Source: UBA6136 sp044237765
Lineage (GTDB): Bacteria; Pseudomonadota; Gammaproteobacteria; Methylococcales; Methylococcaceae
Direction: 5' to 3'
DNA: 64,000 bases
Assembly (NCBI GenBank): GCA_044237765.1
Contig: JBIIEQ010000003.1
Span: 13,317-77,316, forward strand
The position numbers and the translations under genes were made by a program. A model generated the notes under the pieces. The model ran no database searches. It had not been told where the DNA came from and saw only the letters and a list, made by a program, of their open reading frames with translations. Below are positions 35,389 to 44,783 of the stretch, in pieces (position 1 is the stretch's first letter; every line of letters begins with the position of its first letter).

Positions 35389-36448
35389 CGCCGGCTATCT
35401 GAAAACGCTCGAGGCCATTGGAGTTGTCCTTGGTCACCGGCGAGACGAAGCTGACATTCCTGAAGAACTTTGAGGCTTCGATTTGCTGGATCAGACTCGA
35501 GGCGGAGGGAGATTGTCCCTGAATAATGGCCTTATGATTGGCAAACTGCAGGCCATTGAGCCAAGTGCCGTCCGGAATGACCCGGCTCAACTCTTCCAGG
35601 GTATCCACGAGCAGCGGTTCCTGGCGTTTTTTGTCCTGCAAGAAGCGGGCTTGATGCAGCAGTTTTTCGGACTCCTCTCGCATCGACTCCACTTCCTGGG
35701 CAATTTTTGTGGTCTTTTTTACCTCGGCTTGCAGGCGAGCCGCTTCGGTTCGCGCTGACCAGATCGGCAGGGCGATCGCAATACCAGCCAGGGTCAGGAT
35801 GGTCAGCGTGAGGATGGTATTGAGGATTCCCGGAATCCGACTTTTGGGGGGTTTGAACTTCTCGGGAAGAAGATCATAGGCGCCGGGTTTGTTTTCGCCC
35901 ATCAGGTATGCTTGATTCGGTTGCCACCCGGATGCCGTGAGGTCCCCCAGTAGGGCATCCAGTTTGGCGCGCGGGGTCAGGATAAGGTCGACCACGATCT
36001 GACGCGTGGCTTTCAGGCGATCGACGATGACGGTCTTGAAATAAACCTGGTCGCTCTTGAACGGGGTGAGGCGATCCAGTTCAAACGAGACCACCTGCTG
36101 CAGATTTTCTTCAGCCGCCATCGGCAGCTTGATCTGTTTTCTCAAGCCTTGAAGTTCAGTCAGCCTGAGGACGGACTGCAATTCGGCAAGCCGGTCATGC
36201 TCGCGCAGATAAGTCTGTCGCAACTCATTGCCCGACTCGTCCAGGGCGAGATGAGTGAGCGCCTTTTCCCGGCCGCCTTTGATGTGTGACAGTGCCACGC
36301 CTTTCTCATCGCGCTCAAGAATCAGATATTCAGCGCCACCGCCAAATAGTTTCTGTACACCAGAAGGCACCAGGGAAAGCAGTTCCTGGGTCCACCAGTG
36401 CCAGAATTGCTGCACTTGAGCGCTTATGGGTGTGTCGAACTTCAGCAT
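35351..36448 (-). CDS. gspL: Type II secretion protein GspL-like (PilN-domain type)
   Basis: A 365-residue bitopic protein. The cytoplasmic part (1-210) keeps actin-like features near VSFELDRLTPFKSDQVYFKT. A membrane helix (LNTILTLTILTLAGIAIALP) and a coiled coil follow, then a PilN-like periplasmic domain (LEELSRVIPDGTWLNGLQF). The layout combines GspL with the PilN of type IV pili, as in several non-enteric T2SS. It anchors the ATPase GspE to the membrane. It starts 40 bases after the gspK stop. Confidence 0.83.
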   Translation of the reverse strand: MLKFDTPISAQVQQFWHWWTQELLSLVPSGVQKLFGGGAEYLILERDEKGVALSHIKGGREKALTHLALDESGNELRQTYLREHDRLAELQSVLRLTELQGLRKQIKLPMAAEENLQQVVSFELDRLTPFKSDQVYFKTVIVDRLKATRQIVVDLILTPRAKLDALLGDLTASGWQPNQAYLMGENKPGAYDLLPEKFKPPKSRIPGILNTILTLTILTLAGIAIALPIWSARTEAARLQAEVKKTTKIAQEVESMREESEKLLHQARFLQDKKRQEPLLVDTLEELSRVIPDGTWLNGLQFANHKAIIQGQSPSASSLIQQIEASKFFRNVSFVSPVTKDNSNGLERFQIAGDVVNGRFSESPQ

Positions 36449-36488
36449 GATGTGGGTGGCTGTGCGTGCCGCAATACAGCGGCTCGAT

Positions 36489-37403
36489 CTATTCTTCCTG
36501 CGCGTTGGGGGTTGATTTGGAGGGAATCACATATGGCTTCCAGCGCAGTATCGTGAAGGGCGATCCATCGATTCCCGGTCCTCGGCGGATCGTAGTCAGA
36601 ACCCCCGCGCCCTGCTGGCCCTCGATTTCGGCGACGGCCATGATGGTGTAAGCCATATCACTGGAACCTCCCGGCGGCAGACCGGGTATGGTCGGCGGAG
36701 TGGCCGGCGCTCCGAAGCTACGCTGCTGTATGTAGCTGTCTACTGCTGCGGTATCGCCACCCATCAGTGCCATCAGCACTTCCCTTGACGCCTTGGCCGG
36801 ATTGAGACCATCCGTACCTGTGTATAGGGTAAACCAGCTCTCCATTTTTCGATAGAGCGCTGGCGTGACGCCCATGACGCCGCGCACTTCGTCCAGAATC
36901 AGGAAGTTCCGGTTTTGCGGTGGAGCCTGCATCCGGCGTGACTGATAGTCCTCCGCCTCGGCGCCGTGCGTCCGTTTAAGATCATCCGGATCTCGCCAAT
37001 CCATGATGGCATCGCTTAGCTGTTCGGCAAGCTCCTCATTTCCGGCGAGGAATTTGAAGACGGTCTTGAGGGTCTGCTCCTGAGCGGCGTTGACATCGAC
37101 CTTGCCGCCTTCATCCATGATCCGGATGCGCACCCTGGCTCCATCCATCTGCCACATATAGGGGGTGCCATCGGCCTGCCAGCGGAGCTTGGGGTCCGGC
37201 AGGCTGAGCATCATCATGGCGTAATTGACCCCACCATCCGCGAGAGCCTGAGCCTTGGCACGCTCATGAGCATGACTGAGGATGCCGGCTTCCCTTTGGG
37301 TCGACAGGGCAAAGCTGCCAGCCATGATCGTCATGAGACTGATGACCCAGAGAACCATGACCAGTGCCATACCCTGCTGACGTATAGGCGAAACGCGCAT
37401 CAA
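36489..37403 (-). CDS. gspK: Type II secretion minor pseudopilin GspK
   Basis: A 304-residue pseudopilin thought to cap the pseudopilus tip. The N-terminal signal is RQQGMALVMVLWVISLMTIM; cleavage after Gly and the hydrophobic helix are conserved. The large soluble domain carries DEGGKVDVNAA, DAIMDWRDPDD and FLILDEVRGVMGVTP, all typical of GspK. It starts four bases after gspJ. Confidence 0.93.
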   Translation of the reverse strand: MMRVSPIRQQGMALVMVLWVISLMTIMAGSFALSTQREAGILSHAHERAKAQALADGGVNYAMMMLSLPDPKLRWQADGTPYMWQMDGARVRIRIMDEGGKVDVNAAQEQTLKTVFKFLAGNEELAEQLSDAIMDWRDPDDLKRTHGAEAEDYQSRRMQAPPQNRNFLILDEVRGVMGVTPALYRKMESWFTLYTGTDGLNPAKASREVLMALMGGDTAAVDSYIQQRSFGAPATPPTIPGLPPGGSSDMAYTIMAVAEIEGQQGAGVLTTIRRGPGIDGSPFTILRWKPYVIPSKSTPNAQEE

Positions 37404-37407
37404 GCCA

Positions 37408-38064
37408 TTATCTCAGCATCAGGGTTTTTGGGGCGATGATCAGGCTGGGCCAGGGTGTTTCCCCTTCTCTTTCGATATCGATGCGTATCAGGGTCGGCAA
37501 TTGATATTCACGCCATTCTTCCACCCACTTGCCGGTCTGACCGCCCGGAGGCGGAAGAACGCCGTTTTCCATGACGGGGCCGTAGTAGGCAAACCTCAGA
37601 TCCTTGATCTGTTCGACAATGGCGATGTCATCGATCGGCTTGGGTTGGGATTTGTGTGCGTCGGGAGATGACTGATAGGGGACGATCGAAACTCTCAGTT
37701 CCCTGGCTTCGTCCTGATCCTTCAGATATAAGTCAAAGCGATACAGGCCGCCCCCCTCGAGTTGATCCGGGAGTGGGGCCACATAGGTCAAGCTGCCGGC
37801 GGTCCCCCGAAATGAAGGCTCCATTTCACCATTGCTATTCACGCCGGATACCGGCACCAGGCTGGCAATGTGTCGGCGGAGAAAGCTTTCCACGATGAAC
37901 AGCCGGCTGGCTTTGGCCATTCGCTCTTCGCCGGCCTCCCAGCTATCCGCACCAATGCGCAGACTGCCCGTTAACAACAGCATCATGATGCCCAGCAAGG
38001 TCGTTGCCAGCAGGACTTCGATTAGTGTGAAGCCGTTATGGTATCGCCGGGTCAATCCGGTCAT
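37408..38064 (-). CDS. gspJ: Type II secretion minor pseudopilin GspJ
   Basis: A 218-residue pseudopilin with the prepilin signal HNGFTLIEVLLATTLLGIMM (Phe+1, Glu+5). The soluble domain includes SLTYVAPLPDQLEGGGLYRF and LRFAYYGP, as in GspJ. Its start overlaps the gspI stop by four bases. It forms the tip complex with GspI and GspK. Confidence 0.92.
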   Translation of the reverse strand: MTGLTRRYHNGFTLIEVLLATTLLGIMMLLLTGSLRIGADSWEAGEERMAKASRLFIVESFLRRHIASLVPVSGVNSNGEMEPSFRGTAGSLTYVAPLPDQLEGGGLYRFDLYLKDQDEARELRVSIVPYQSSPDAHKSQPKPIDDIAIVEQIKDLRFAYYGPVMENGVLPPPGGQTGKWVEEWREYQLPTLIRIDIEREGETPWPSLIIAPKTLMLR

Positions 38065-38489
38065 TGGCTCAGGCCTCCCTGTGGATTGTCGGGTATCAAC
38101 CGCAAGGTTTTCAGGTTGAAGGCGCGCGGATCGCTTTCATCACCCCACTCGACGGTCAGATCCACCCAGTGGGGTTTGAAGCCAACGCTTTGTCCACCCA
38201 GCAGTCCCTGGTCAAATGGATAGGGGAAAACATTTACATTCCAGCGGTATCCCCCCGGAAGTTCGCCCTCGGTGACGCCCGGTTGCAAGGGTGTTTCGAC
38301 ACCGATCTTGGCCATCAGGGATTCGGCGGTGAGAATGGCCCGGGAATAGTCGTCTGCCGTCGCCGCGATATGTCCCCCGCCCGCAAAAATGCGCAGGAGG
38401 ACACCCAGGGACAAGGACAGGATCGAGAAGGCCACCAGGATTTCCAGTAATGAAAATCCGGCTTGCCGGCGAGATATTCGCTTATTGAT
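38061..38489 (-). CDS. gspI: Type II secretion minor pseudopilin GspI (non-standard start codon)
   Basis: The prepilin signal RRQAGFSLLEILVAFSILSL is complete, and the soluble part matches GspI (WVDLTVEWGDESDPRAFNLKTLRL). No ATG, GTG or TTG is in frame at or before the signal. The frame upstream runs ATC AAT AAG CGA ATA. An ATC at 38489, preceded on the minus strand by GGGAG about six bases away, would give MNKRISRRQAGF and overlap gspH by eight bases. ATA at 38477 is another option. The coordinates assume the ATC; protein length would be 142. Confidence 0.82.
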   Translation of the reverse strand: MNKRISRRQAGFSLLEILVAFSILSLSLGVLLRIFAGGGHIAATADDYSRAILTAESLMAKIGVETPLQPGVTEGELPGGYRWNVNVFPYPFDQGLLGGQSVGFKPHWVDLTVEWGDESDPRAFNLKTLRLIPDNPQGGLSQ

Positions 38490-38964
38490 CGCTGTCTCCC
38501 TCGCCCATGCGGACTTCGCCAGTGAGCCAGTTCACATCGACCGCGCGGGTTTGCTTGTTGGCGATTAGGGTGACCCTTCCCCCGGTCGCTGAGCCATCGG
38601 GAAAGAAACGAATTCGGCCGGTACCTTCATCAAGCGTTTCCGTAGAGGTCGTGTAGAGCCCCAATTGAACTTCAGACGGCAACTTGTAGGGTTTGGATCG
38701 GCCGGTGACCCGGTAGACATGTTGCTCGGTATTCAGCTCAAACAGTGCGTCCTGACCTTTGAGCATCGCCTGGCCGCGGGCGTGGCGGAGCGCGGAAGCG
38801 ACATCGCGGGTGGCTGAATAAAGCTGGGCACGCGCAATGGCGGGCCCAAAATTGGGGATCAACGTGGCCATGACTATGCTGGAAATGACCAGCACAATGA
38901 GCATTTCCAGCAAGGTGAAGCCGGCAGCCCGGCCGATGGGCTGCTTTTTCTGGACGGAAGCCAA
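38482..38964 (-). CDS. gspH: Type II secretion pseudopilin GspH
   Basis: A 160-residue minor pseudopilin with signal GRAAGFTLLEMLIVLVISSI and a soluble domain (ARGQAMLKGQDALFELNTEQ, GRIRFFPDGSATGGRVTL) typical of GspH/FimT. It links the GspG shaft to the tip complex. It lies between gspG (113-base gap) and gspI. Confidence 0.93.
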   Translation of the reverse strand: MASVQKKQPIGRAAGFTLLEMLIVLVISSIVMATLIPNFGPAIARAQLYSATRDVASALRHARGQAMLKGQDALFELNTEQHVYRVTGRSKPYKLPSEVQLGLYTTSTETLDEGTGRIRFFPDGSATGGRVTLIANKQTRAVDVNWLTGEVRMGEGDSDQ

Positions 38965-39077
38965 GGCTTTCAGGGCTTTCCCATGGCCATGACAATGCCC
39001 CGGTCAGGCGTGTGATCCCTCAAATCTGCGGATCTCCCTAGCCCTTTTGCCGGGGCTGAAATCAAAAGTGGTCCTGC

Positions 39078-39527
39078 TTAATCCCAACTCTTGATGTCCT
39101 GGTCCTCACCTTCGCCGCCCTCGGCGTTGTCGGCACCCAGACTGAAAATATCAAACTTCCCATGTTGGCCGGGCATCACATAGTGATAGGGCGTATTCCA
39201 AGGGTCGGTAGGCATCTTCTTCTTACGCAGATAAGGGCCATTCCAGTAAGTCGCGCTGGCGGGCTGTTCGACGAGTGCGGCAAGCCCCTCGCCGGCATTT
39301 GGATAGCGGCCTACATCCAGCCGATACATGTCCAGCGCGGAGGACAGTTCTTCAATTTGTAGTTTGGCCGTCTTGCTCTTGGATTCACCCAGGTACTTGA
39401 TGACCTGCGGGCCGACCAATCCGGCGAGGAGCCCGATGATGGCCAGTACAACCAAAAGTTCGATCAGGGTAAAGCCGCGTTGTTCCTGTCGCGAGGCCAT
39501 TCGATGTTGGATGGGTGTCTGTTTCAT
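39078..39527 (-). CDS. gspG: Type II secretion major pseudopilin GspG
   Basis: A 149-residue protein that builds the pseudopilus shaft. It has the signal EQRGFTLIELLVVLAIIGLL, the loop YRLDVGRYPNAGEGLAALV, and the calcium-site region DIFSLGADNAEGGEGEDQD near the C-terminus. All GspG hallmarks are present. A 214-base gap separates it from gspF and may hold a separate promoter, but I could not pick one out. Confidence 0.97.
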   Translation of the reverse strand: MKQTPIQHRMASRQEQRGFTLIELLVVLAIIGLLAGLVGPQVIKYLGESKSKTAKLQIEELSSALDMYRLDVGRYPNAGEGLAALVEQPASATYWNGPYLRKKKMPTDPWNTPYHYVMPGQHGKFDIFSLGADNAEGGEGEDQDIKSWD

Positions 39528-39741
39528 GGAGTCTCTTGCGTGTTTTAGTAAAAATTAACTCACCGAACAGTTCGGGTGCTGATAGCTGTTCTGGTGCATG
39601 ATCTGATTTTCCCATTTCAGGTCCGATTTCGCGAGTTTGGAACAAGAAAAATAAGCTGCTTACAGCCGGAAATTTTCGGCTAAAGTCACTTGACCGCGGC
39701 CGGCCAATGCTTCAGTACGCCCATGATCTGGGGTATCTCCA

Positions 39742-40959
39742 TCAGAACGCAAGGTCATTAACGCTCAGGATCGCCATCAGGATGGAAATGATGATGCCGC
39801 CGATCATGATGCCCAGTCCCACGATCAGCACCGGTTCCAGCATGGCCAGCAGGCGCTGTATCGATATCTTGATTTCCTTGTCGTAGGTCGTGGCCACGCG
39901 ATCCAGCATCTCCGGGAGCTGAGCCGACTCCTCCCCCAGCTTGATCATTTGCATCGCCAGGGAGGGAAATATCTCCGCTTCCATGAGAGGGGCGCTCATG
40001 CCCCCGCCTTCCTTGAGGCTGTCGACGGCCAAGCCCAGTTTCTGGGCCACCAGGCGATTGTCGAGCGTGTCCTTGACGATCGATAGCGCCGCAAGTAACG
40101 GCACTCCATTGCTGAGCAGGGTGGCCAGGGTCCGGCTGAAGCTGGCGACCTGGAATTTCAACATCAGGTCACCGAAGAGCGGCAACTTCAGCATCGATCC
40201 GTCCCACGCCAGCCGCCTCACTGGATCGGACCGTTGATAGCGAATCCAGCCGCTGACAATGGCGAATATCGGGATGGCGGTCCACCAGTAGGACCGGATG
40301 GCATCCGCGGCCCCGACCACGATCTGGGTCGGAATGGGCAGCTCCTTGCCGGCACTGTCAAACATCTCGGTGAACTGGGGCACAACAAATGTCAGCAATA
40401 GCAACAGCGAACCGATAGCCATGATCACCAGAATGATGGGGTAGATCATCGCGGTGGTGACGGTGTCGCGCAGCTCCTTGGAGCTGTCGAGGTATTGAGT
40501 GAGGCGATCAAGGACCACTTCCAGTGCGCCGCCCGCTTCACCGGCGCGAATGAGGTTGAGGTAGAAGCGCGAGAACACCGGTCCCTGGGCTTCCAGCGCA
40601 TCGGACAATTGCGCACCACTTTTGATCTTCTCCAGAATCTTGCCGATCATGGCGTTGAATTCAGGCTCTTTCTCGGTGAGCTCCAGTAGCACCGTGAGTG
40701 CCCGATCCAGGGGTAGCCCGGCTTCAAGCAGGGTCAGCAGCTCCCGGGTGAAGAGCGTGACCTGTTTGTGGGAGATTTTCGCACCGCGGCGACCGAACCG
40801 GAGGAAGCCGAAAGGGCTGGAACCGGCCGGAGCGATCCGAATCGGCAACAGTCCTTCCTCCTGCAAGGAGAGAATCAGCGCGCTCTCGCTCGGGGATTCA
40901 CGGTCTTCCTCAATGGTTTCACCGTCACGGTTGACGGCTTTGATATGGAATTGAGCCAT
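39742..40959 (-). CDS. gspF: Type II secretion inner-membrane platform protein GspF
   Basis: A 405-residue polytopic protein with two T2SSF domains and three membrane helices (ILVIMAIGSLLLLLTFVVP and VLIVGLGIMIGGIIISILMA are the clearest). Motifs include FTRELLTLLEAGLPLDRAL and FSRTLATLLSNGVPLLAAL. It forms the platform core that GspE drives. It starts 19 bases after gspE. Confidence 0.97.
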   Translation of the reverse strand: MAQFHIKAVNRDGETIEEDRESPSESALILSLQEEGLLPIRIAPAGSSPFGFLRFGRRGAKISHKQVTLFTRELLTLLEAGLPLDRALTVLLELTEKEPEFNAMIGKILEKIKSGAQLSDALEAQGPVFSRFYLNLIRAGEAGGALEVVLDRLTQYLDSSKELRDTVTTAMIYPIILVIMAIGSLLLLLTFVVPQFTEMFDSAGKELPIPTQIVVGAADAIRSYWWTAIPIFAIVSGWIRYQRSDPVRRLAWDGSMLKLPLFGDLMLKFQVASFSRTLATLLSNGVPLLAALSIVKDTLDNRLVAQKLGLAVDSLKEGGGMSAPLMEAEIFPSLAMQMIKLGEESAQLPEMLDRVATTYDKEIKISIQRLLAMLEPVLIVGLGIMIGGIIISILMAILSVNDLAF

Positions 40960-40978
40960 GTCAGGATAAAAACGGCTA

Positions 40979-42730
40979 TCAGCTATCCGCCGTCACGCGA
41001 AGCACTTCCTCGACCGTGGTCAGGCCTTTGACCGATTTGATGATGCCGTCCTCGTACATGGTGCGCATCCCTTCCAGCAGGGCCTGTTCCTCGATCTTAC
41101 GGGCGGGGGCGTTGGTCATCACCAGTCGCCGGATGTCGTCGCTCATCACCAGCAGCTCGGTGATTGCCAGACGGCCACGGTAGCCGTTGCCGTCGCAGGC
41201 TTCACAGCCTTTGGGTCGGTAAAGATGAATGGTTCGCTCATCGCTGTAGTTCCAGAGCTTCAGTTCAGCAGCCACTTCGGGAAGCGGCTCATATTCTTCC
41301 CGGCAATGGGGACAGAGACGGCGCACCAGTCGCTGACCGAGGATGCCGTTGACCGTGGAGGTAATCAGGTAATCTTCAAGGCCCATGTCGAGTAGGCGCG
41401 TGACCCCGCCGGCCGCGTCATTGGTGTGCAGCGTGGACAGTACCAAGTGGCCGGTCAGCGCCGATTGCACAGCGATGCGGGCGGTTTCGATGTCACGCAT
41501 TTCACCGATCATGATCACATCGGGATCCTGGCGAACGATCGAGCGCAGGGCTGAAGCGAAAGTGAGGCCGATCTGCGGTTTGGTCTGAATCTGGTTGACG
41601 CCCTCGAGTTGGTATTCGACCGGATCCTCGACGGTAATGATCTTCCGGTCGGGCGTGTTGATTTTGTGGAGGGCGGTGTAGAGCGAGGTGCTTTTGCCGC
41701 TACCCGTCGGGCCGGTGATCAGGATGATGCCGTGCGGGGTTTCGAGGACATCGAGGAAGCGTTTGAGCGAATCGCCCTCGAAGCCGAGGGTGTTAAAATC
41801 GAATTTGATGCTTTCCTTGTGCAGCAGTCGGATGACGACGCTTTCGCCATGCATGGTCGGCACGGTTGAAACGCGAAGATCCAGCTCCTTGCCCTGCACC
41901 TGCAGCTTGATACGGCCATCCTGTGGCAGACGACGCTCGGCGATGTTGAGCTTGGCCATGATCTTGATGCGCGAGATGACCGCGGCCGTAGACCGCACGG
42001 GGGGGGATTCGATCTCGCGCAAAACGCCGTCGACCCGCAGGCGCACTTTGAGTATTTCCTCGAACGGCTCCACGTGAATATCGGATGCCCGCATTTCCAC
42101 GGCCCGCTGCATGATCAGATTCACCATGCGGATGACCGGGGCTTCCGAGGCCAGATCCTTGAGATGCTCGACGTCCGCCTCGTTGATGTCGTCGTCGCTA
42201 CCGAAAGTATCGGTAATCTCGCCCATCAGCGATTTGCCCGGGCCCAGCTGGGTTTCCAGCGCCCGATCGATTTCAGTGCCGAGCCCGACCCGCGCAATCA
42301 CCGGTTTGTCACAGGCAAGCGCAATGGAGTCGAGCAGTTCCTGATCAAACGGATCGGTGACGGCCACCGTGACCTGATCATCATTAGCCGCGAGTCCGAC
42401 CAGATGATTTTCCTTGAGAAAGCGGATCGAGATGGTGTCCGGTAACGGAGAGCTCTCCGGATAGTCATCGGGCACTACCAAGGGGAGGCCGCTGACGTCG
42501 GAGAGGATTTCGGCTGTGTCTCGCTCTGACAAGAGGCCGAGCTTCAATAGCAGCGCCGGGATGCGCGGTTCGTCCGTCTGCGCCCCCAATTTCTGAGCAC
42601 GGATGATCTCGGGCTCTCTGAGTTTTCCTCGAACGACCAATTCCTGCGCAAACTGTTGGTAACGGGGAACAGGGAGCGAGGATTCCTCGGAGGTTTCGAT
42701 CGACGGGAGATTAAGGGTTTCAGCAGCCAA
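40979..42730 (-). CDS. gspE: Type II secretion ATPase GspE
   Basis: A 583-residue hexameric ATPase that powers pseudopilus assembly. It has N1/N2 domains (to about 200), Walker A ILITGPTGSGKSTSLYTALH, an Asp box (IITVEDPVEY), Walker B (VIMIGEMRDIETA), a His box (LVLSTLHTNDA) and the four-Cys zinc motif CPHC...CEAC. It heads the minus-strand operon, so the promoter should lie in 42731-42911. Confidence 0.97.
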   Translation of the reverse strand: MAAETLNLPSIETSEESSLPVPRYQQFAQELVVRGKLREPEIIRAQKLGAQTDEPRIPALLLKLGLLSERDTAEILSDVSGLPLVVPDDYPESSPLPDTISIRFLKENHLVGLAANDDQVTVAVTDPFDQELLDSIALACDKPVIARVGLGTEIDRALETQLGPGKSLMGEITDTFGSDDDINEADVEHLKDLASEAPVIRMVNLIMQRAVEMRASDIHVEPFEEILKVRLRVDGVLREIESPPVRSTAAVISRIKIMAKLNIAERRLPQDGRIKLQVQGKELDLRVSTVPTMHGESVVIRLLHKESIKFDFNTLGFEGDSLKRFLDVLETPHGIILITGPTGSGKSTSLYTALHKINTPDRKIITVEDPVEYQLEGVNQIQTKPQIGLTFASALRSIVRQDPDVIMIGEMRDIETARIAVQSALTGHLVLSTLHTNDAAGGVTRLLDMGLEDYLITSTVNGILGQRLVRRLCPHCREEYEPLPEVAAELKLWNYSDERTIHLYRPKGCEACDGNGYRGRLAITELLVMSDDIRRLVMTNAPARKIEEQALLEGMRTMYEDGIIKSVKGLTTVEEVLRVTADS

Positions 42731-42911
42731 GGCAGATGGTTCGGTCGGTTAAATAATTCAATGCGTAATCTTGTAGAGTTTACACCAAACCCGTTTAACG
42801 CCGGACTCGCTGCTGATGGTTGTTTCAGCAGCATTTGATGCGCACTCAAGCGGCCGCATCCGAGGTTCGGCTATATTATGGTGATACCTCCAAACTTGGT
42901 CATCGAACGTT

Positions 42912-43985
42912 ATGCATGTCCGTGTCTCCCAAATTGTTGATCGATTCAGCCCTCAGGGACTGCTCACCCGCTGCCAAGGCCCCGATTCGTTGATTTCAGG
43001 CCTGTCGCCCATTGAAGAGTGTCAGCCGGGAGATCTGGTCTTTGTCGATCACGCCAAATACCTGGGCCGGGTTCGGACCCAAGGACCCACGGGTGTTGTG
43101 ACGACTGAGGCCTTGGCGACCGAATTATCGGACCTTCCGGATCTTGCCGTGCTGATTGCGCCGAATGTGCGGCTGGCCATGGCGATCTTGAAGCAGACCT
43201 ATGCGGACCGGGATGTCCGCGATACGGAGTGGCCCAGGATTCACCCGTCGGCGGTTGTCCACGACAGTGTCACGGTGCCCGAAGACGTGCTGGTCGGGCC
43301 GGGTGTGGTGATCGGTGCGGGCGTCACCCTGGGTTCGCGGGTCGTTTTCATGGCCAATGTCGTGGTCGAAAAGGGTGCCGTGATCGGTGCCGGTACTGTG
43401 CTGCACCCTGGCTGCGTGGTCGGTTATGGCTGCGAAATCGGCGCGGATGTGATTCTCAAGGCGGGATGCGTGATTGGCTCGGAGGGTTTTGGTTTTGCCC
43501 AGGACGAGCGCCGACGCAACTACCGGATCCCGCATACCGGCAATGTGGTCATCGAAGATCGCGTGGTGATCGGGGCCAATACCAATATTGATCGCGGAAC
43601 TTACGGGGCAACGATCGTCCGCTCCGGCGCTGTTATCGACGCCATGTGTCACCTTGGACATAACGTTGAAATCGGTGAGGACAGTATCCTCTGCGCCCAT
43701 ACGGGGCTTTCCGGCTCCACGAAATTTGGCAAGCGAGTCATTGCCTCCGGGCAAACCGGCACGCTGGATCACGTGACGGTGCCCGATGACACGGTGCTGC
43801 TGCATCGGGCGGGACTGAATAACAGCATCAAGACCCCCGGCATGTATGCGGGTGGGCCGGTTCAGCCCTTGCAGCAATATCTCAAGAATATGGCTGTCAT
43901 TCCCAAACTCAACGAGATGTGGACCCGGCTCAAGCGTCTGGAGAAGGCGTTGGCCGAATTGGCCGTTAGCCGCAACGATGGATGA
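42912..43985 (+). CDS. lpxD: UDP-3-O-acylglucosamine N-acyltransferase
   Basis: A 357-residue trimeric enzyme that adds the second acyl chain in lipid A synthesis. The N-terminal uridine-binding domain (QPGDLVFVDHAKYL) is followed by a left-handed beta-helix of hexapeptide repeats (about 110-290). The catalytic His lies in MCHLGHNVEIGE, and a C-terminal helix follows. Family motif GFGFAQDERRRNYRIPHTG is clear. It is unusual that no lpxA, fabZ or bamA is next to it, so it may be a second or relocated copy. It is divergent from gspE. Confidence 0.93.
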   Translation: MHVRVSQIVDRFSPQGLLTRCQGPDSLISGLSPIEECQPGDLVFVDHAKYLGRVRTQGPTGVVTTEALATELSDLPDLAVLIAPNVRLAMAILKQTYADRDVRDTEWPRIHPSAVVHDSVTVPEDVLVGPGVVIGAGVTLGSRVVFMANVVVEKGAVIGAGTVLHPGCVVGYGCEIGADVILKAGCVIGSEGFGFAQDERRRNYRIPHTGNVVIEDRVVIGANTNIDRGTYGATIVRSGAVIDAMCHLGHNVEIGEDSILCAHTGLSGSTKFGKRVIASGQTGTLDHVTVPDDTVLLHRAGLNNSIKTPGMYAGGPVQPLQQYLKNMAVIPKLNEMWTRLKRLEKALAELAVSRNDG

Positions 43986-44016
43986 GTCAGGAACGATCTT
44001 GAGAGGGGGGATAGCC

Positions 44017-44781
44017 ATGGCTGAAGGAAAAAAGACTGTCAGCGACCTCAAATGGCTGGTGCTCTTTGCGGCGCTGATGGTCTTGCCCTGGATTCTGCTT
44101 ATTGGCTGGATGGGTTTTCTCCCGGCCGTTTCCAATCTCATTGTGGCTCGTGCGCCGCAAAATCTGGGAGTGAAATACGCGGCGACTGACCTCAAAAGTT
44201 TTGAGGCTAAATCCGGTATTACCGTATCTCCGTCGACGCCCCCTGCGCCTACTGCCCAATCGGGAGGGGTGCCTGCAGCTTTGGTTACCCCGCCCGTGAC
44301 CGCTCCTCCCAAACCGCTTGACCTGACGGTTTCTCAAGAGGAACTGTCGGCGGTGATCAATCAGCTGGGTGCCAACCTGATGCCCTTGCGCAAGGTCCAG
44401 GTCAAGCTTGGGCCCGGATCCGCCGAAATTTCCGGCGCTCTCGATACCTCCCGGCTGGACGGTTTTCTCCAGAATATTGGCGTTCGTCCCAAGGATATCG
44501 AAGGTGTGGGGCGCTGGGTGAAGGCGCTGGGAGACAACATCCCCATCCATCTCAGGGCCAATGGCGGAGTCGCGGACGCTCAGTTGAATGCCAGGCTCGA
44601 GAGCCTTCAGGTCGGGGGATTTAATGTTCCCGCCGAACAGCTGGAGAGAATCACCAAGGGCGGCATTCATGCCGATCTGAGTGGCAAAGGCGGCTATTCC
44701 GTTCAAACCCTGACCTTGCAGGAAGGCAATCTGAAATTCATCGGAGCCTTGCCACCCAGTCTTGGTGGCCCTGGGCCCTAG
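44017..44781 (+). CDS. Membrane-anchored protein of unknown function
   Basis: A 254-residue protein with one N-terminal helix (WLVLFAALMVLPWILLIGWM), a Pro/Thr-rich linker (about 70-105), and a periplasmic beta-rich domain (LTVSQEELSAVINQLGANLM, then AQLNARLESLQVGGFNVPAE). The pattern resembles lipid-binding, LmeA-like or AsmA-repeat proteins, but I cannot assign it. ATG 44017 follows GAGAGGGGGG at good spacing. It sits between lpxD (31-base gap) and xthA, and an envelope role is plausible from the neighbour only. Confidence 0.7.
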   Translation: MAEGKKTVSDLKWLVLFAALMVLPWILLIGWMGFLPAVSNLIVARAPQNLGVKYAATDLKSFEAKSGITVSPSTPPAPTAQSGGVPAALVTPPVTAPPKPLDLTVSQEELSAVINQLGANLMPLRKVQVKLGPGSAEISGALDTSRLDGFLQNIGVRPKDIEGVGRWVKALGDNIPIHLRANGGVADAQLNARLESLQVGGFNVPAEQLERITKGGIHADLSGKGGYSVQTLTLQEGNLKFIGALPPSLGGPGP

Positions 44782-44783
44782 TG

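Noticed and set aside
43125..44312. Long minus-strand frame opposite lpxD
   Set aside because: It is antisense to the hexapeptide repeats of lpxD, which create open frames by their periodic codons.
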